A DNA stretch of 64,000 nucleotides from Emcibacter sp. (lineage in GTDB: Bacteria > Pseudomonadota > Alphaproteobacteria > Sphingomonadales > Emcibacteraceae). Positions 8,030-16,309 of this stretch are shown here, piece after piece. The notes beneath the pieces were generated by a model, which saw only the letters and a program-made list of their open reading frames with translations, did not search any database and had not been told where the DNA came from. Location: the NCBI GenBank assembly GCA_021647465.1, contig JAKIUQ010000006.1:1-64000 (forward strand). The letters run 5' to 3'. Numbering within the stretch: position 1 is the stretch's first letter; each line of letters begins with the position of its first letter. A program made the translations under genes and the position numbers.

Positions 8030-9202
8030 ATGCCCAGACCGGAAGATGAACCAAACGAGACAGCTCTCTTGCCGGAGGGGCTGCATGATACCCTGGCCAA
8101 TGATGCGGAATATCAAGCCGACATTGTCGAGAAATTACGCCAGTGTTTTGCCAGTTATGGTTATGAACGTGTGGTGCCGCCGCTGCTTGAATTCGAGGAA
8201 AGCCTGCTCTGCGGCCCCGGCAAAGCCCAATCCAGAAATATGTTTCGGGTGATGGATCCAGTCAGCATGCGCATGATGGCCGTGCGCAACGATATGACGG
8301 GGCAGGTGGCACGGATTGCCCGCACGCGCCTGCAAAATTCCCCGCGCCCGCTGCGGCTGAGTTATTCCGGAAGTGTTTTGAGGGTGGGCGGCAGCCAGCT
8401 GCGTCCTGAACGTGAATTTCAACAGGCGGGAATCGAACTGATCGGCAGCGATAGCGGCGAAGCTTATGTTGAGATAATATTGCTTGCGCGGGATGTCCTT
8501 GGCACCGTCGGTATTAAAAATGCGAGCATTGATCTGACCATGCCTTTGCTTGTGCCGGCCATCTGCCGGGGGCTTGGCCTTGATGATAAAATATCAAAGG
8601 CCGTGCGTCATGCGCTGAATGTCAAAGATATCGGTGAATTAGATAATCTGGATGGTGATATTGGCGAAATCAGCCGCCAATTGCTTTCGGCTAGCGGCGC
8701 GGCTGACAAGGCAATGGCCATAATTGGCAAGTTGTCATTACCGGCAGAGGCGCAGAAGATCTGCGACGAATTAAAAGAAATTCTGGCCCGTCTGAAGGAT
8801 GTGGCACCGGAACTTAATGTGACGGTTGATCCCGGTGAATATAGCGGATTTGAATTTCAAACCGGTATTGGATTTTCGCTTTTTGTCAAAGGCGTGCGCG
8901 GTGAACTTGGCCGGGGGGGACGATATCTGGTCGAAGGTAACGGAAAAAGCAAGGATGCAGTCAGCGAACCTGCGACAGGTTTTTCACTCTATCTGGATAG
9001 CTTGATGCGGGCTGTACCAAAGATGACAGAAATTAAATATATCTATTGTCCCTATAATATGAATATGCCGGATGTGAATAAAGTTCGCCTTGAAGGGTAT
9101 CGAACCATATGCGGTCTTGAGCCGACAAAGAATGATACGGCGGAAGCCAGGAGATTGAATTGTCAGTATATCTGGCAGAATGAAACAGTGATAAAGATTT
9201 AA
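8030..9202 (+). CDS. hisZ: ATP phosphoribosyltransferase regulatory subunit HisZ
   Basis: HisZ is a histidyl-tRNA synthetase-like protein that lacks tRNA charging and forms the regulatory half of the short-form HisG complex, which starts histidine synthesis. The 390-residue protein begins with LLPEGLHDTLANDA and shows class II synthetase-like motifs: GYERVVPPLLEFEESL and a motif 2 region with SYSGSVLRVGGSQLRPEREFQQAG-like sequence, the HisZ variant of the HisS motif. The catalytic hisG partner is not in this window; purA follows instead, a common alphaproteobacterial arrangement. The ATG at 8030 is the first in frame before the conserved N terminus. Confidence 0.9.
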   Translation: MPRPEDEPNETALLPEGLHDTLANDAEYQADIVEKLRQCFASYGYERVVPPLLEFEESLLCGPGKAQSRNMFRVMDPVSMRMMAVRNDMTGQVARIARTRLQNSPRPLRLSYSGSVLRVGGSQLRPEREFQQAGIELIGSDSGEAYVEIILLARDVLGTVGIKNASIDLTMPLLVPAICRGLGLDDKISKAVRHALNVKDIGELDNLDGDIGEISRQLLSASGAADKAMAIIGKLSLPAEAQKICDELKEILARLKDVAPELNVTVDPGEYSGFEFQTGIGFSLFVKGVRGELGRGGRYLVEGNGKSKDAVSEPATGFSLYLDSLMRAVPKMTEIKYIYCPYNMNMPDVNKVRLEGYRTICGLEPTKNDTAEARRLNCQYIWQNETVIKI

Positions 9203-9229
9203 AACGATAGTTTTTGAAAGGGCGATAGT

Positions 9230-10537
9230 GTGGCAAATGTGGTCGTAGTCGGCTCCCAATGGGGCGACGAAGGTAAAGGTAAAATAGTAGATTGGCTGTC
9301 TGAACGCGCCGATGTGGTGGTGCGGTTTCAAGGCGGACATAACGCGGGTCATACCCTCGTTATTGACGGGAAAGTCTATAAATTAAGCCTGCTGCCGTCC
9401 GGTATCGTGCGTGGCGGAAAATATTCTGTGATTGGTAACGGCGTTGTGGTTGACCCCTGGGCATTGCTCAAGGAAATTGACCTTTTAAAATCACAGGGTG
9501 TTGACGTTAATTCAGATAATCTGATGGTTGCGGAAAATTGCGCGTTGATATTGCCTTTGCACGGCGCTCTTGACGGTATCCGCGAAGACGCGGCGAATAT
9601 ATGCACCAAGGGCGGGCCAAAAATTGGCACGACCCGCCGGGGTATTGGCCCGGCTTATGAAGATAAAATTGCCCGAAGGGCGCTCAGGGGCTGTGATCTT
9701 CGATCTGACAGGGCCATTGAAAACCGCGTTGATGTGTTGCTTGGCCATCATAATGCCCTGCGGCGCGGTCTTGGGGTCGCGGAAATTGACCGGGCCGGAA
9801 TGATTGCTGAAATTAAGGAAATCGCCCCGAAAATTATTCCTTTCCTTGGGGATAGCTGGCGCGTTCTGGATAAAATGCGTCACGACCGCAAACGTATCCT
9901 GTTTGAGGGGGCGCAGGGCATCATGCTGGACGTGGATCATGGCACTTATCCCTTTGTGACCTCATCAAACACCATTGCCTCGCAAGCTGCCGGCGGCAGT
10001 GGAACCGGGGCCAGAACGCTTGATTATGTGTTGGGCATTACCAAGGCCTATACCACCCGCGTCGGCGAAGGGCCCTTTCCGACGGAGTTGACAGATGATG
10101 TCGGGCAAGGTTTGGGCGAGCGCGGTCATGAATTTGGCACTGTCACAGGACGCAGCCGCAGGTGCGGTTATTTTGATGCGGTTATGGTGCGTCAGGCCAC
10201 CAAAATTGGCGGTATTACGGGGATTGCGCTGACCAAACTTGATGTTCTGGATGGTATGGATGAATTGAAGGTCTGCGTGGCCTATGATCTGGATGGCACG
10301 CGCATTGATTATTTTCCGGCGTCAACCGAAGAACAGGCGCGGGTAACGCCGATTTATGAAACTTTGGAAGGCTGGTCTGACAGCACCTACGGCGCGCGCA
10401 GCTGGGTGGATCTGCCGGCAACGGCGATAAAATATATCCGCCGGATTGAGGAATTGATCGAAACGCCGGTGGCTTTGCTATCCACCAGCCCTGAACGGGA
10501 AGACACCATTCTGGTGCATGATCCGTTCGAGGATTGA
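9230..10537 (+). CDS. purA: Adenylosuccinate synthetase
   Basis: PurA joins IMP and aspartate using GTP to give adenylosuccinate, the committed step to AMP. The 435-residue product has the N-terminal GSQWGDEGKGKIVDWL signature with the catalytic Asp, GGHNAGHT with the catalytic His, the GPKIGTTRRGIGPAYEDK segment, and the late GRSRRCGYFDA and TKLDVLDG motifs. Translation appears to start at GTG 9230, giving MANVVVVGSQWGDEG; no ATG fits the family start. It begins 27 bases after hisZ and converges on the VOC gene. Confidence 0.97.
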   Translation: MANVVVVGSQWGDEGKGKIVDWLSERADVVVRFQGGHNAGHTLVIDGKVYKLSLLPSGIVRGGKYSVIGNGVVVDPWALLKEIDLLKSQGVDVNSDNLMVAENCALILPLHGALDGIREDAANICTKGGPKIGTTRRGIGPAYEDKIARRALRGCDLRSDRAIENRVDVLLGHHNALRRGLGVAEIDRAGMIAEIKEIAPKIIPFLGDSWRVLDKMRHDRKRILFEGAQGIMLDVDHGTYPFVTSSNTIASQAAGGSGTGARTLDYVLGITKAYTTRVGEGPFPTELTDDVGQGLGERGHEFGTVTGRSRRCGYFDAVMVRQATKIGGITGIALTKLDVLDGMDELKVCVAYDLDGTRIDYFPASTEEQARVTPIYETLEGWSDSTYGARSWVDLPATAIKYIRRIEELIETPVALLSTSPEREDTILVHDPFED

Positions 10538-10552
10538 TGTTTTCTAAATTTC

Positions 10553-10936
10553 TTATGACAGGGGAAAGTTGAAGACATTCAGTTTGTTGCCTTCGGGATC
10601 CCGGAAATAGCCGGCATAAAATTTTTCGTCATATTCAGGACGTGGGCCGACAGGGCCTTCGCAGGTGCCGCCCAGCTCAAGGGCAAGGGCATGAATCTTA
10701 TCGACCATTTCATGGCTTGGGGCAAATAATGCCATCATGGTGCCATTACCCACCGTAGCGGGATTGCCGTCATGGGGTTTGCTGATGCTGAAACTTGTGG
10801 CCCCGTCTTCGCCGCCCCACACGATGAAATTGTCGTGTTCCATGGTTCTTTTCACGCCGAGTTCTGCCAGCAGAGCGTCGTAGAATTTTGCCGACTTTTC
10901 AATATCATTGGTGCCGACCATTACATATCCGAGCAT
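10553..10936 (-). CDS. VOC-family (glyoxalase/bleomycin resistance-like) protein
   Basis: The 127-residue protein has the paired beta-alpha-beta-beta-beta modules of the vicinal oxygen chelate fold: MLGYVMVGTNDIEKSAKFYDALL at the N terminus and YAGYFRDPEGNKLNVFNF at the C terminus, the latter carrying the usual DPEGN turn and a late metal-ligand region. Members include glyoxalase I-like isomerases, dioxygenases and drug-binding proteins. Substrate cannot be assigned. It is a single gene convergent with purA, followed upstream by the 400-base leader region of leuA. Confidence 0.8.
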   Translation of the reverse strand: MLGYVMVGTNDIEKSAKFYDALLAELGVKRTMEHDNFIVWGGEDGATSFSISKPHDGNPATVGNGTMMALFAPSHEMVDKIHALALELGGTCEGPVGPRPEYDEKFYAGYFRDPEGNKLNVFNFPLS

Positions 10937-11102
10937 AATTTTTTCCTTGTGGCTGTTTTGTTCTCTTTATGTTCTAGGATATAAAATAACGACCGTCAAG
11001 AAAAATTACCTTTTCTCATATTATTGGTTCACAGGATAAATAAAATTGTCTATAAGGGCTGAGAATTGAAACATTATACCAAGAATAGTCGCAAGATCAG
11101 AT

Positions 11103-11231
11103 ATGAAACAAACAAACATTACATCACTAACGATGATGGTCGCGGGCAAGTCACTTGCCCTGCTGCGTTTGTTGCCGCTTGCCGCCCTCCTTCTACTCTC
11201 ACGCCTATTGGGTCGACTTAGCCGCCCCTGA
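11103..11231 (+). CDS. leuL: Leucine-rich leader peptide of leuA (putative leuL)
   Basis: A 42-codon ORF begins with ATG at 11103 and ends with TGA at 11229-11231, 107 bases before leuA. Fourteen of its residues are leucine, concentrated in residues 18-39 (runs such as LALLRLLPLAALLLL), and they use six different leucine codons' worth of variety: CTA, CTT, CTG, TTG and CTC all occur. This composition and position are those of attenuator leader peptides, in which ribosome stalling at leucine codons reports shortage of leucyl-tRNA. The ribosome binding site is weak. The stop codon lies inside the 5' arm of the following hairpin, so a ribosome finishing the peptide would block it. Confidence 0.72.
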   Translation: MKQTNITSLTMMVAGKSLALLRLLPLAALLLLSRLLGRLSRP

Positions 11232-11295
11232 CGTTTTGGAATTTTAAAGCCATTTATGGCGGACGTTCAGGGGAGATAGAGACAGATCATTCCCC
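11225..11295 (+). promoter_or_regulatory. Alternative hairpins in the leuA leader
   Basis: CCCCTGA (11225-11231), which contains the leader peptide stop codon, can pair with TCAGGGG (11267-11273), extended by ACG/CGT with one bulge and enclosing a small GCCA-TTTA-TGGC hairpin. The same GGGGA (11270-11274) can instead pair with TCCCC (11291-11295). The two pairings exclude each other, as in attenuators. No T-run follows either stem, so neither is a standard intrinsic terminator. The remaining upstream part, 10937-11102, is AT-rich and holds nothing else that I recognise. Confidence 0.5.
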
Positions 11296-11338
11296 AGGCG
11301 GGAAATTCATTCATAACAGTTAAAATTAAGGCTAAGAA

Positions 11339-12883
11339 ATGACCAGAGATAAAAACAGGGTTATCATATTTGATACCACATTACGTGACGGGGAACAGTC
11401 GCCGGGCTGCTCCATGACGTTGAGCGAAAAGTTGCGGGTGGCTCAGGCCCTCGAAAATTTGGGGGTGGACGTTATTGAGGCGGGGTTTGCCATAGCGTCA
11501 AACGGCGATTTTGAGGCCATCAGCCAAGTGGCGGCGATGTTGAAGAAGACGATTGTTTGCTCGCTTGCCCGCGCCTCTTACAAGGATATAGACCGCGCGG
11601 CAGAGGCTCTTAAAAATGCCGTACGTCCGCGCATACATACCTTTATTTCCACCAGCCCGCTTCATATGGAACATAAGTTGAATATGACGCCGGATGAAGT
11701 GGTTGACCGGATTATTGACAGCGTCAGCTATGCCAGAAACCTGTGTGATGATGTGGAATGGTCTTGCGAAGATGGCACCAGAACCGAAGAAGATTTTTTG
11801 TATCGTACCATCGAGGCCGCGATCAAGGCCGGGGCCACGACCATCAATGTACCGGATACAGTTGGCTATACCACGCCCGATGAATATCGCATCATGATGC
11901 GGAAAATTATCGAAAATGTCCCCAATTCTGATAAGGCAATTTTTTCGACCCATTGTCATAATGATCTGGGGCTGGCCGTATCAAATTCCATTGCGGCGGT
12001 TCAGGGCGGCGCGCGTCAGGTGGAATGTACCATAAATGGTATTGGGGAACGGGCGGGCAATGCCGCGCTCGAAGAAATCGTTATGGCCTTTCGTACCCGG
12101 CCAAATGCCATACCTTTCCATACCGATATTATCACCGAGAATATCATGAAAACATCCAAGCTGGTATCTTCGGTAACGGGCCTTGATGTGCAGAATAACA
12201 AGGCCATTGTCGGGGCCAATGCCTTTGCCCATGAAAGTGGAATTCATCAGGACGGTATGCTTAAAAATGCCGGAACATACGAGATTATGACCCCTGAATC
12301 CATTGGCTTGAAAAAATCTGAACTGGTGATGGGCAAACATTCCGGCCGTCATGCCTTTCGGGACAAGTTAAAAGATCTGGGCTATGAATTGGGGGACAAT
12401 GAATTCCTGAGTGCTTTCACCCGTTTCAAGGATCTGGCCGATGTGAAAAAGACCCTGTACGATGATGATATCATTGCGATTGTCGACGAGGATATGCGGG
12501 ATAATGACCATATAAAATTGATGAACTGGTCTTTCATCTGTGATAGCTGGCAAGCCAGCAGTGCGACTTTTGGTATGGAAGTGGACGGCAAGAAAATCAC
12601 CGTTACGAGCGAAGGCAACGGGCCGGTTGATGCCTCCTTCAAGGCCTTGCGCGGCCTGACGGACGGCGTGCCGACGTTGGAGCTCTATCAGGTTCATGCG
12701 GTAACGCGTGGCACAGATGCGCAGGCGGAAGTCACCGTTCGGCTGGAAGAGGATGGCAAGACGGTTAATGGTCACGGCGCGCATGTAGATACTCTGGTTG
12801 CTTCTGCCAAGGCCTATATCAACGCCCTGAACAAGCTGAAGGTAAAGCGGGAAAAAACAGCGCCTGCGGCTATATCGGACTAG
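11339..12883 (+). CDS. leuA: 2-isopropylmalate synthase
   Basis: LeuA condenses acetyl-CoA with 2-oxoisovalerate, the first committed step of leucine synthesis. The 514-residue product has the DTTLRDGEQSPG signature (12-23) with the metal-binding Asp, the HCHND metal motif in FSTHCHNDLGLA, the second family signature with GIGERAGNAALEE, NAFAHESGIHQDGMLK and a C-terminal regulatory domain (about 390-500) that normally binds leucine for feedback inhibition. The ATG at 11339 is preceded by AAGG eight bases upstream. The leucine-rich leader peptide upstream supports the assignment to leucine rather than citramalate synthesis. mreB follows beyond a convergent gene. Confidence 0.95.
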   Translation: MTRDKNRVIIFDTTLRDGEQSPGCSMTLSEKLRVAQALENLGVDVIEAGFAIASNGDFEAISQVAAMLKKTIVCSLARASYKDIDRAAEALKNAVRPRIHTFISTSPLHMEHKLNMTPDEVVDRIIDSVSYARNLCDDVEWSCEDGTRTEEDFLYRTIEAAIKAGATTINVPDTVGYTTPDEYRIMMRKIIENVPNSDKAIFSTHCHNDLGLAVSNSIAAVQGGARQVECTINGIGERAGNAALEEIVMAFRTRPNAIPFHTDIITENIMKTSKLVSSVTGLDVQNNKAIVGANAFAHESGIHQDGMLKNAGTYEIMTPESIGLKKSELVMGKHSGRHAFRDKLKDLGYELGDNEFLSAFTRFKDLADVKKTLYDDDIIAIVDEDMRDNDHIKLMNWSFICDSWQASSATFGMEVDGKKITVTSEGNGPVDASFKALRGLTDGVPTLELYQVHAVTRGTDAQAEVTVRLEEDGKTVNGHGAHVDTLVASAKAYINALNKLKVKREKTAPAAISD

Positions 12884-12900
12884 GATAAGGCATTTGAGAT

Positions 12901-13692
12901 TTAAGCAGCCCCGTTTTTTTCGGGGCTGTTTTTACGATGTTCCCACTGAATGGATTTATGGTTAAAGCCTTTTTCTATTGTGGGTTTAATCACGGCAAAA
13001 TATGGCGACAGGTCAAAATCCCTTGGGGTGAAGAGACTATGGTGCCGGATATGATATATTTCTCTTTCAATATAATGTTGTTTACTGGTTTCAACAGTTT
13101 CTTTGGTGATTTGCGGCAGTATGGGGTAGTTGATTGATTGAAAGGCCTGAGCAATAAGGGTTGAGCATATGGCCCGTGTCGGATCGCCGCTGCCAAGGGC
13201 CAGCATACGCCGACGCACAAAGATTGGCACGGGGGGATAGGGGAATAGGTAACGACCAAGGTCAATGATGTTTTTCATATCATATTGATGGCCTATACGG
13301 TTGATAGCATAGTTAATGAGCCGGGTTATTTCCTCTTTACTCAAATCTTTCGGACGGCAAATACGGGTATTATAATATTTATATTTGCTTAAAGGCACAG
13401 CTTTGACGCCGCCATCGGCTTCGGCTTCGATCAGATCAAGACGCGCGCCATTAATATGATTGCTGGCCTGATCTCCAATATATAATGTGGCATGCGACCA
13501 GGTGGATTGGGTCAGGAATTTGATAATGCTGCTGACCCGCTGGTTTCCTTCGATCAAAAGAACATCGCCCGGTTCAAGGTAGCTTTCAAGAATTTCCGGG
13601 CTTGTCACGGAAAAACTTTCATATTTCCAAACAGGTTTATGCAAATATCGGATGATATAGTTTGATATCTTTTCACGAAGCCATGTGAACAT
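12901..13692 (-). CDS. YiiX/YebB-like NlpC/P60-superfamily (permuted papain-fold) protein
   Basis: A 263-residue protein with the layout of the YiiX/YebB-like permuted papain-fold group: LEPGDVLLIEGNQRVSSIIKFLTQSTWSHATLYIGD with the expected catalytic His67, an acidic strand with LIEAEADGGV, and ICSTLIAQAFQ with the expected nucleophile Cys176. Related proteins are amidases or lipid-acting enzymes; the substrate here is unknown. There is no clear signal peptide. The last six codons lie within the leuA terminator hairpin, so the C-terminal PEKNGAA is partly dictated by that structure. The gene is divergent from mreB, with 182 bases between them. Confidence 0.8.
   Translation of the reverse strand: MFTWLREKISNYIIRYLHKPVWKYESFSVTSPEILESYLEPGDVLLIEGNQRVSSIIKFLTQSTWSHATLYIGDQASNHINGARLDLIEAEADGGVKAVPLSKYKYYNTRICRPKDLSKEEITRLINYAINRIGHQYDMKNIIDLGRYLFPYPPVPIFVRRRMLALGSGDPTRAICSTLIAQAFQSINYPILPQITKETVETSKQHYIEREIYHIRHHSLFTPRDFDLSPYFAVIKPTIEKGFNHKSIQWEHRKNSPEKNGAA
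12906..12933 (+). terminator. Intrinsic terminator of leuA
   Basis: A perfect eight-pair stem CAGCCCCG / CGGGGCTG (12906-12913 with 12921-12928) with a seven-T loop is followed by five T residues. It lies 22 bases after leuA. It also overlaps the final codons of the convergent gene on the minus strand. Confidence 0.9.
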
Positions 13693-13874
13693 ATTGAGCC
13701 TTTATTTTTCACTTACGGGATAAAATAGTGGAAAAAACAGTAAATGCCTTAGTTTCTCCACAAAAAAATTGCTTTCACAATGCTATGTTAATACAAACAA
13801 TATATAAGTAGCAAGAATCAGGGTTAATGACCCCATATAAATCATGTTAAGAAGTTAGAAATAGGCGATCACAT

Positions 13875-14912
13875 ATGTTAGAAAAGCTTTTGGGGATGTT
13901 CTCATCCGATATGGCAATTGATTTGGGAACGGCGAATACCCTTGTTTATGTAAAGGGACGCGGTATCGTCCTGAATGAGCCTTCGGTCGTGGCCATCAAG
14001 AATAAAAGCGGGGTCAAATCCGTTATCGCTGTGGGCGAGGCGGCAAAAATGATGCTGGGCCGCACACCGGGTGATATTGAGGCTATTCGGCCTTTGCGGG
14101 ACGGCGTGATCGCTGATTTCGAAGTGGCGGAGGCCATGATTAAAGACTTTATCCGTAAGGTTCATAATCGCAGCATGTTTGCCAGCCCGCATATTGTTAT
14201 CTGCGTGCCGTCCGGGTCAACGCCCGTGGAACGCAAGGCGATACGGGACAGCGCTCTGGAAGCGGGCGCGCGGCGGGTGTCTCTTATTGAAGAGCCAATG
14301 GCTGCGGCCATTGGCGCCGGGCTGCCTGTGACAGAGCCAACAGGTTCCATGATTGTTGATATTGGCGGCGGCACCAGCGAGGTTGCGGTGATTTCCCTTG
14401 GCGGTGTGGTTTATGCCGCCTCTGTTCGGGTTGGCGGCGATAAAATGGATGAGGCCATCATATCTTATATCCGCCGAAATCATAATCTTTTGATTGGGGA
14501 GGCAAGCGCCGAACGTATCAAGAAAGAAATCGGTACGGCCGCGCCGCCGGAAGATGGCGTCGGCCAGACGATGGAAATAAAAGGCCGTGATTTGATGAAT
14601 GGGGTGCCGAAAGTTGTTATCGTGGACCAGCTTCAAATTTCAGAAGCCTTGACCGAGCCTGTAAGCGCCATCGTGGAAGGTGTGAAAGACGGCCTTGAAC
14701 AAACGCCGCCTGAATTGGCGTCGGACATCGTGGAAAAAGGTATTGTACTGACAGGCGGCGGTGCGCTTTTGCGTGATCTGGACAAGGTTATCCGCAAGGC
14801 AACGGGTCTTTCGGTGATTATTGCGGATGAGCCTTTGACCTGCGTTGCGCTTGGGACGGGCCGGGCATTGGAAGATGAGATTTTGCGGCATGTTCTGCTT
14901 GACTCATATTAA
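13875..14912 (+). CDS. mreB: Rod shape-determining protein MreB
   Basis: MreB is the bacterial actin that polymerises under the inner membrane and positions the cell-wall elongation machinery. The 345-residue product has the actin-fold motifs: phosphate 1 DLGTANTLVYVKGRG near residues 16-30, phosphate 2 DIGGGTSEVAVIS near 160-172, and the adenosine motif TGGGALLRDLD near 293-303. An N-terminal MLEKLLGMFSSDMAIDLG fits the membrane-contacting start. It leads a plus-strand run of five elongasome genes. The upstream gap contains an extended -10-like TGCTATGTT but no convincing -35. Confidence 0.98.
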   Translation: MLEKLLGMFSSDMAIDLGTANTLVYVKGRGIVLNEPSVVAIKNKSGVKSVIAVGEAAKMMLGRTPGDIEAIRPLRDGVIADFEVAEAMIKDFIRKVHNRSMFASPHIVICVPSGSTPVERKAIRDSALEAGARRVSLIEEPMAAAIGAGLPVTEPTGSMIVDIGGGTSEVAVISLGGVVYAASVRVGGDKMDEAIISYIRRNHNLLIGEASAERIKKEIGTAAPPEDGVGQTMEIKGRDLMNGVPKVVIVDQLQISEALTEPVSAIVEGVKDGLEQTPPELASDIVEKGIVLTGGGALLRDLDKVIRKATGLSVIIADEPLTCVALGTGRALEDEILRHVLLDSY

Positions 14913-14950
14913 GGTTACATGAATCGATATTCATATAAACGAGGATTATT

Positions 14951-15790
14951 ATGAAGGAGCTAAAGCATAGATTTTCTTCTGGCTTTTTCATCGTTCTGGC
15001 CCTTGCTTTACTGATATTCGGCAGTAATAATACGTCATTTGTGAATGCTGTTCGGGGGCAGATTACGGATTTTTTTGTGCCAATATTAAGTGTGGCCTCT
15101 CGTCCGTTACAAGCCGTGGATGACCTGATCGACTGGACTCAGCAGGTTGCCATTGTATTTTCAGAGAATAAACGCCTTTTGGCGGAAAATGCCCAGCTTA
15201 AACAGGCTCAAATTACGTCATCTCAATTGGCCATTGATAATCAGCGTTTAAAAAGGCTGTTGAATGTTGGCGAAGGCCAAGTGAATATTATTGCCGCCGC
15301 AAGGGTCGTATCGGACAGTGAAAGCCCGTTTTTTAAAAGCGTCCTGATTAATCGCGGTACAGATGACGGGGTATTAAAAGGCCAGGCCATTATAAATGAA
15401 GATGGTATTGTGGGCCGAATTATTAATGCAGGTTCCTCATCTTCGCGGGTTTTACTTGCCACGGATATTAATAGTCATATTCCCATAAAACTGGCTTCCA
15501 GCGGGATTAATATGATCCTTGAGGGGGATAATTCACCCTACCCAAAGCTGGGATTCTTGCCCATTGGGGAAGAAATTTCGGTCGGAGACCTGATTTTAAC
15601 CTCTGGTTATGGTATGGTATTCCCGCCTGATCTGCCAGTAGGACAGGTGTTGGAGATTACCGAAGAGGGCATAAAAATAAAATTATCCGCTAAATTATAT
15701 AATTTGAACTATGTCAGTATTGTGGGGTATGAAATTATCCGAAGTTCGGTCACCCGCAGGGATGATCGTTCATCGAAGGGCAAAAAATGA
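14951..15790 (+). CDS. mreC: Rod shape-determining protein MreC
   Basis: MreC is a bitopic membrane protein whose periplasmic part links MreB and MreD to PBP2. The 279 residues show a short cytoplasmic start, one membrane helix (about 12-30), a coiled-coil stretch around 70-100 with ENKRLLAENAQLKQAQITSSQLAIDNQRLKRLL-type heptads, and the beta-barrel domains with GIVGRIINAGSSSSRVLLATDIN and LILTSGYGMVFPPDLPVGQV. It begins 38 bases after mreB and overlaps mreD by four bases. The C-terminal tail is basic and disordered. Confidence 0.95.
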   Translation: MKELKHRFSSGFFIVLALALLIFGSNNTSFVNAVRGQITDFFVPILSVASRPLQAVDDLIDWTQQVAIVFSENKRLLAENAQLKQAQITSSQLAIDNQRLKRLLNVGEGQVNIIAAARVVSDSESPFFKSVLINRGTDDGVLKGQAIINEDGIVGRIINAGSSSSRVLLATDINSHIPIKLASSGINMILEGDNSPYPKLGFLPIGEEISVGDLILTSGYGMVFPPDLPVGQVLEITEEGIKIKLSAKLYNLNYVSIVGYEIIRSSVTRRDDRSSKGKK

Positions 15791-16305
15791 TGAAAGGGCC
15801 GGAAAGCAAATCGGAGAGAGGCTTTAGATGGGCCTTGCCCTCCATCAGTATTTTAGGGCTGATCATTCTGATGCAGCTGCCCTATAGAATATCTTTTCTG
15901 GATAATTTATTGCCTTTTTTACCGATGGCCGCCGTATATTATTGGGGCATATTCAAACCTAATCTGCTGCCGGTCAGTGCAGTGTTCTTTCTGGGGCTGC
16001 TGCAGGATATCTTAAGTGGCGGGCCGCTGGGTATGATGGCTTTACTACTGATTCTGGTACGCCTGTTTGTGATTCAGCAGGGCCGCCGTTTTCTTGAACG
16101 GGAATTTTTATTTAGCTGGTTGGTGTTTATCATTGTTGCCCTGATATTTGGGCTCGCCACATGGGCAATATCATCAATATATATCAGAGAGCCTCAATAT
16201 ATATGGGATGCCTTGGGACAGAGTATGCTGACCATAGCTATTTTTCCGGCGATCGTATGGGGATTAGGTTTATTTCGCCTTATGTTGGTCGCAGAGAAGA
16301 GATAG
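15787..16305 (+). CDS. mreD: Rod shape-determining protein MreD
   Basis: A 172-residue polytopic membrane protein placed between mreC and mrdA. It has about five hydrophobic helices, and GLLQDILSGGPLGMMALLLILVRLF around 68-92 matches the MreD family core, which carries the conserved Asp and Gly. MreD belongs to the rod complex in the inner membrane. The start overlaps the stop of mreC (ATGA type) and mrdA begins four bases after its stop, so all three are translationally linked. Sequence conservation in this family is low, and context adds much of the certainty. Confidence 0.9.
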   Translation: MMKGPESKSERGFRWALPSISILGLIILMQLPYRISFLDNLLPFLPMAAVYYWGIFKPNLLPVSAVFFLGLLQDILSGGPLGMMALLLILVRLFVIQQGRRFLEREFLFSWLVFIIVALIFGLATWAISSIYIREPQYIWDALGQSMLTIAIFPAIVWGLGLFRLMLVAEKR

Positions 16306-16309
16306 CCCC

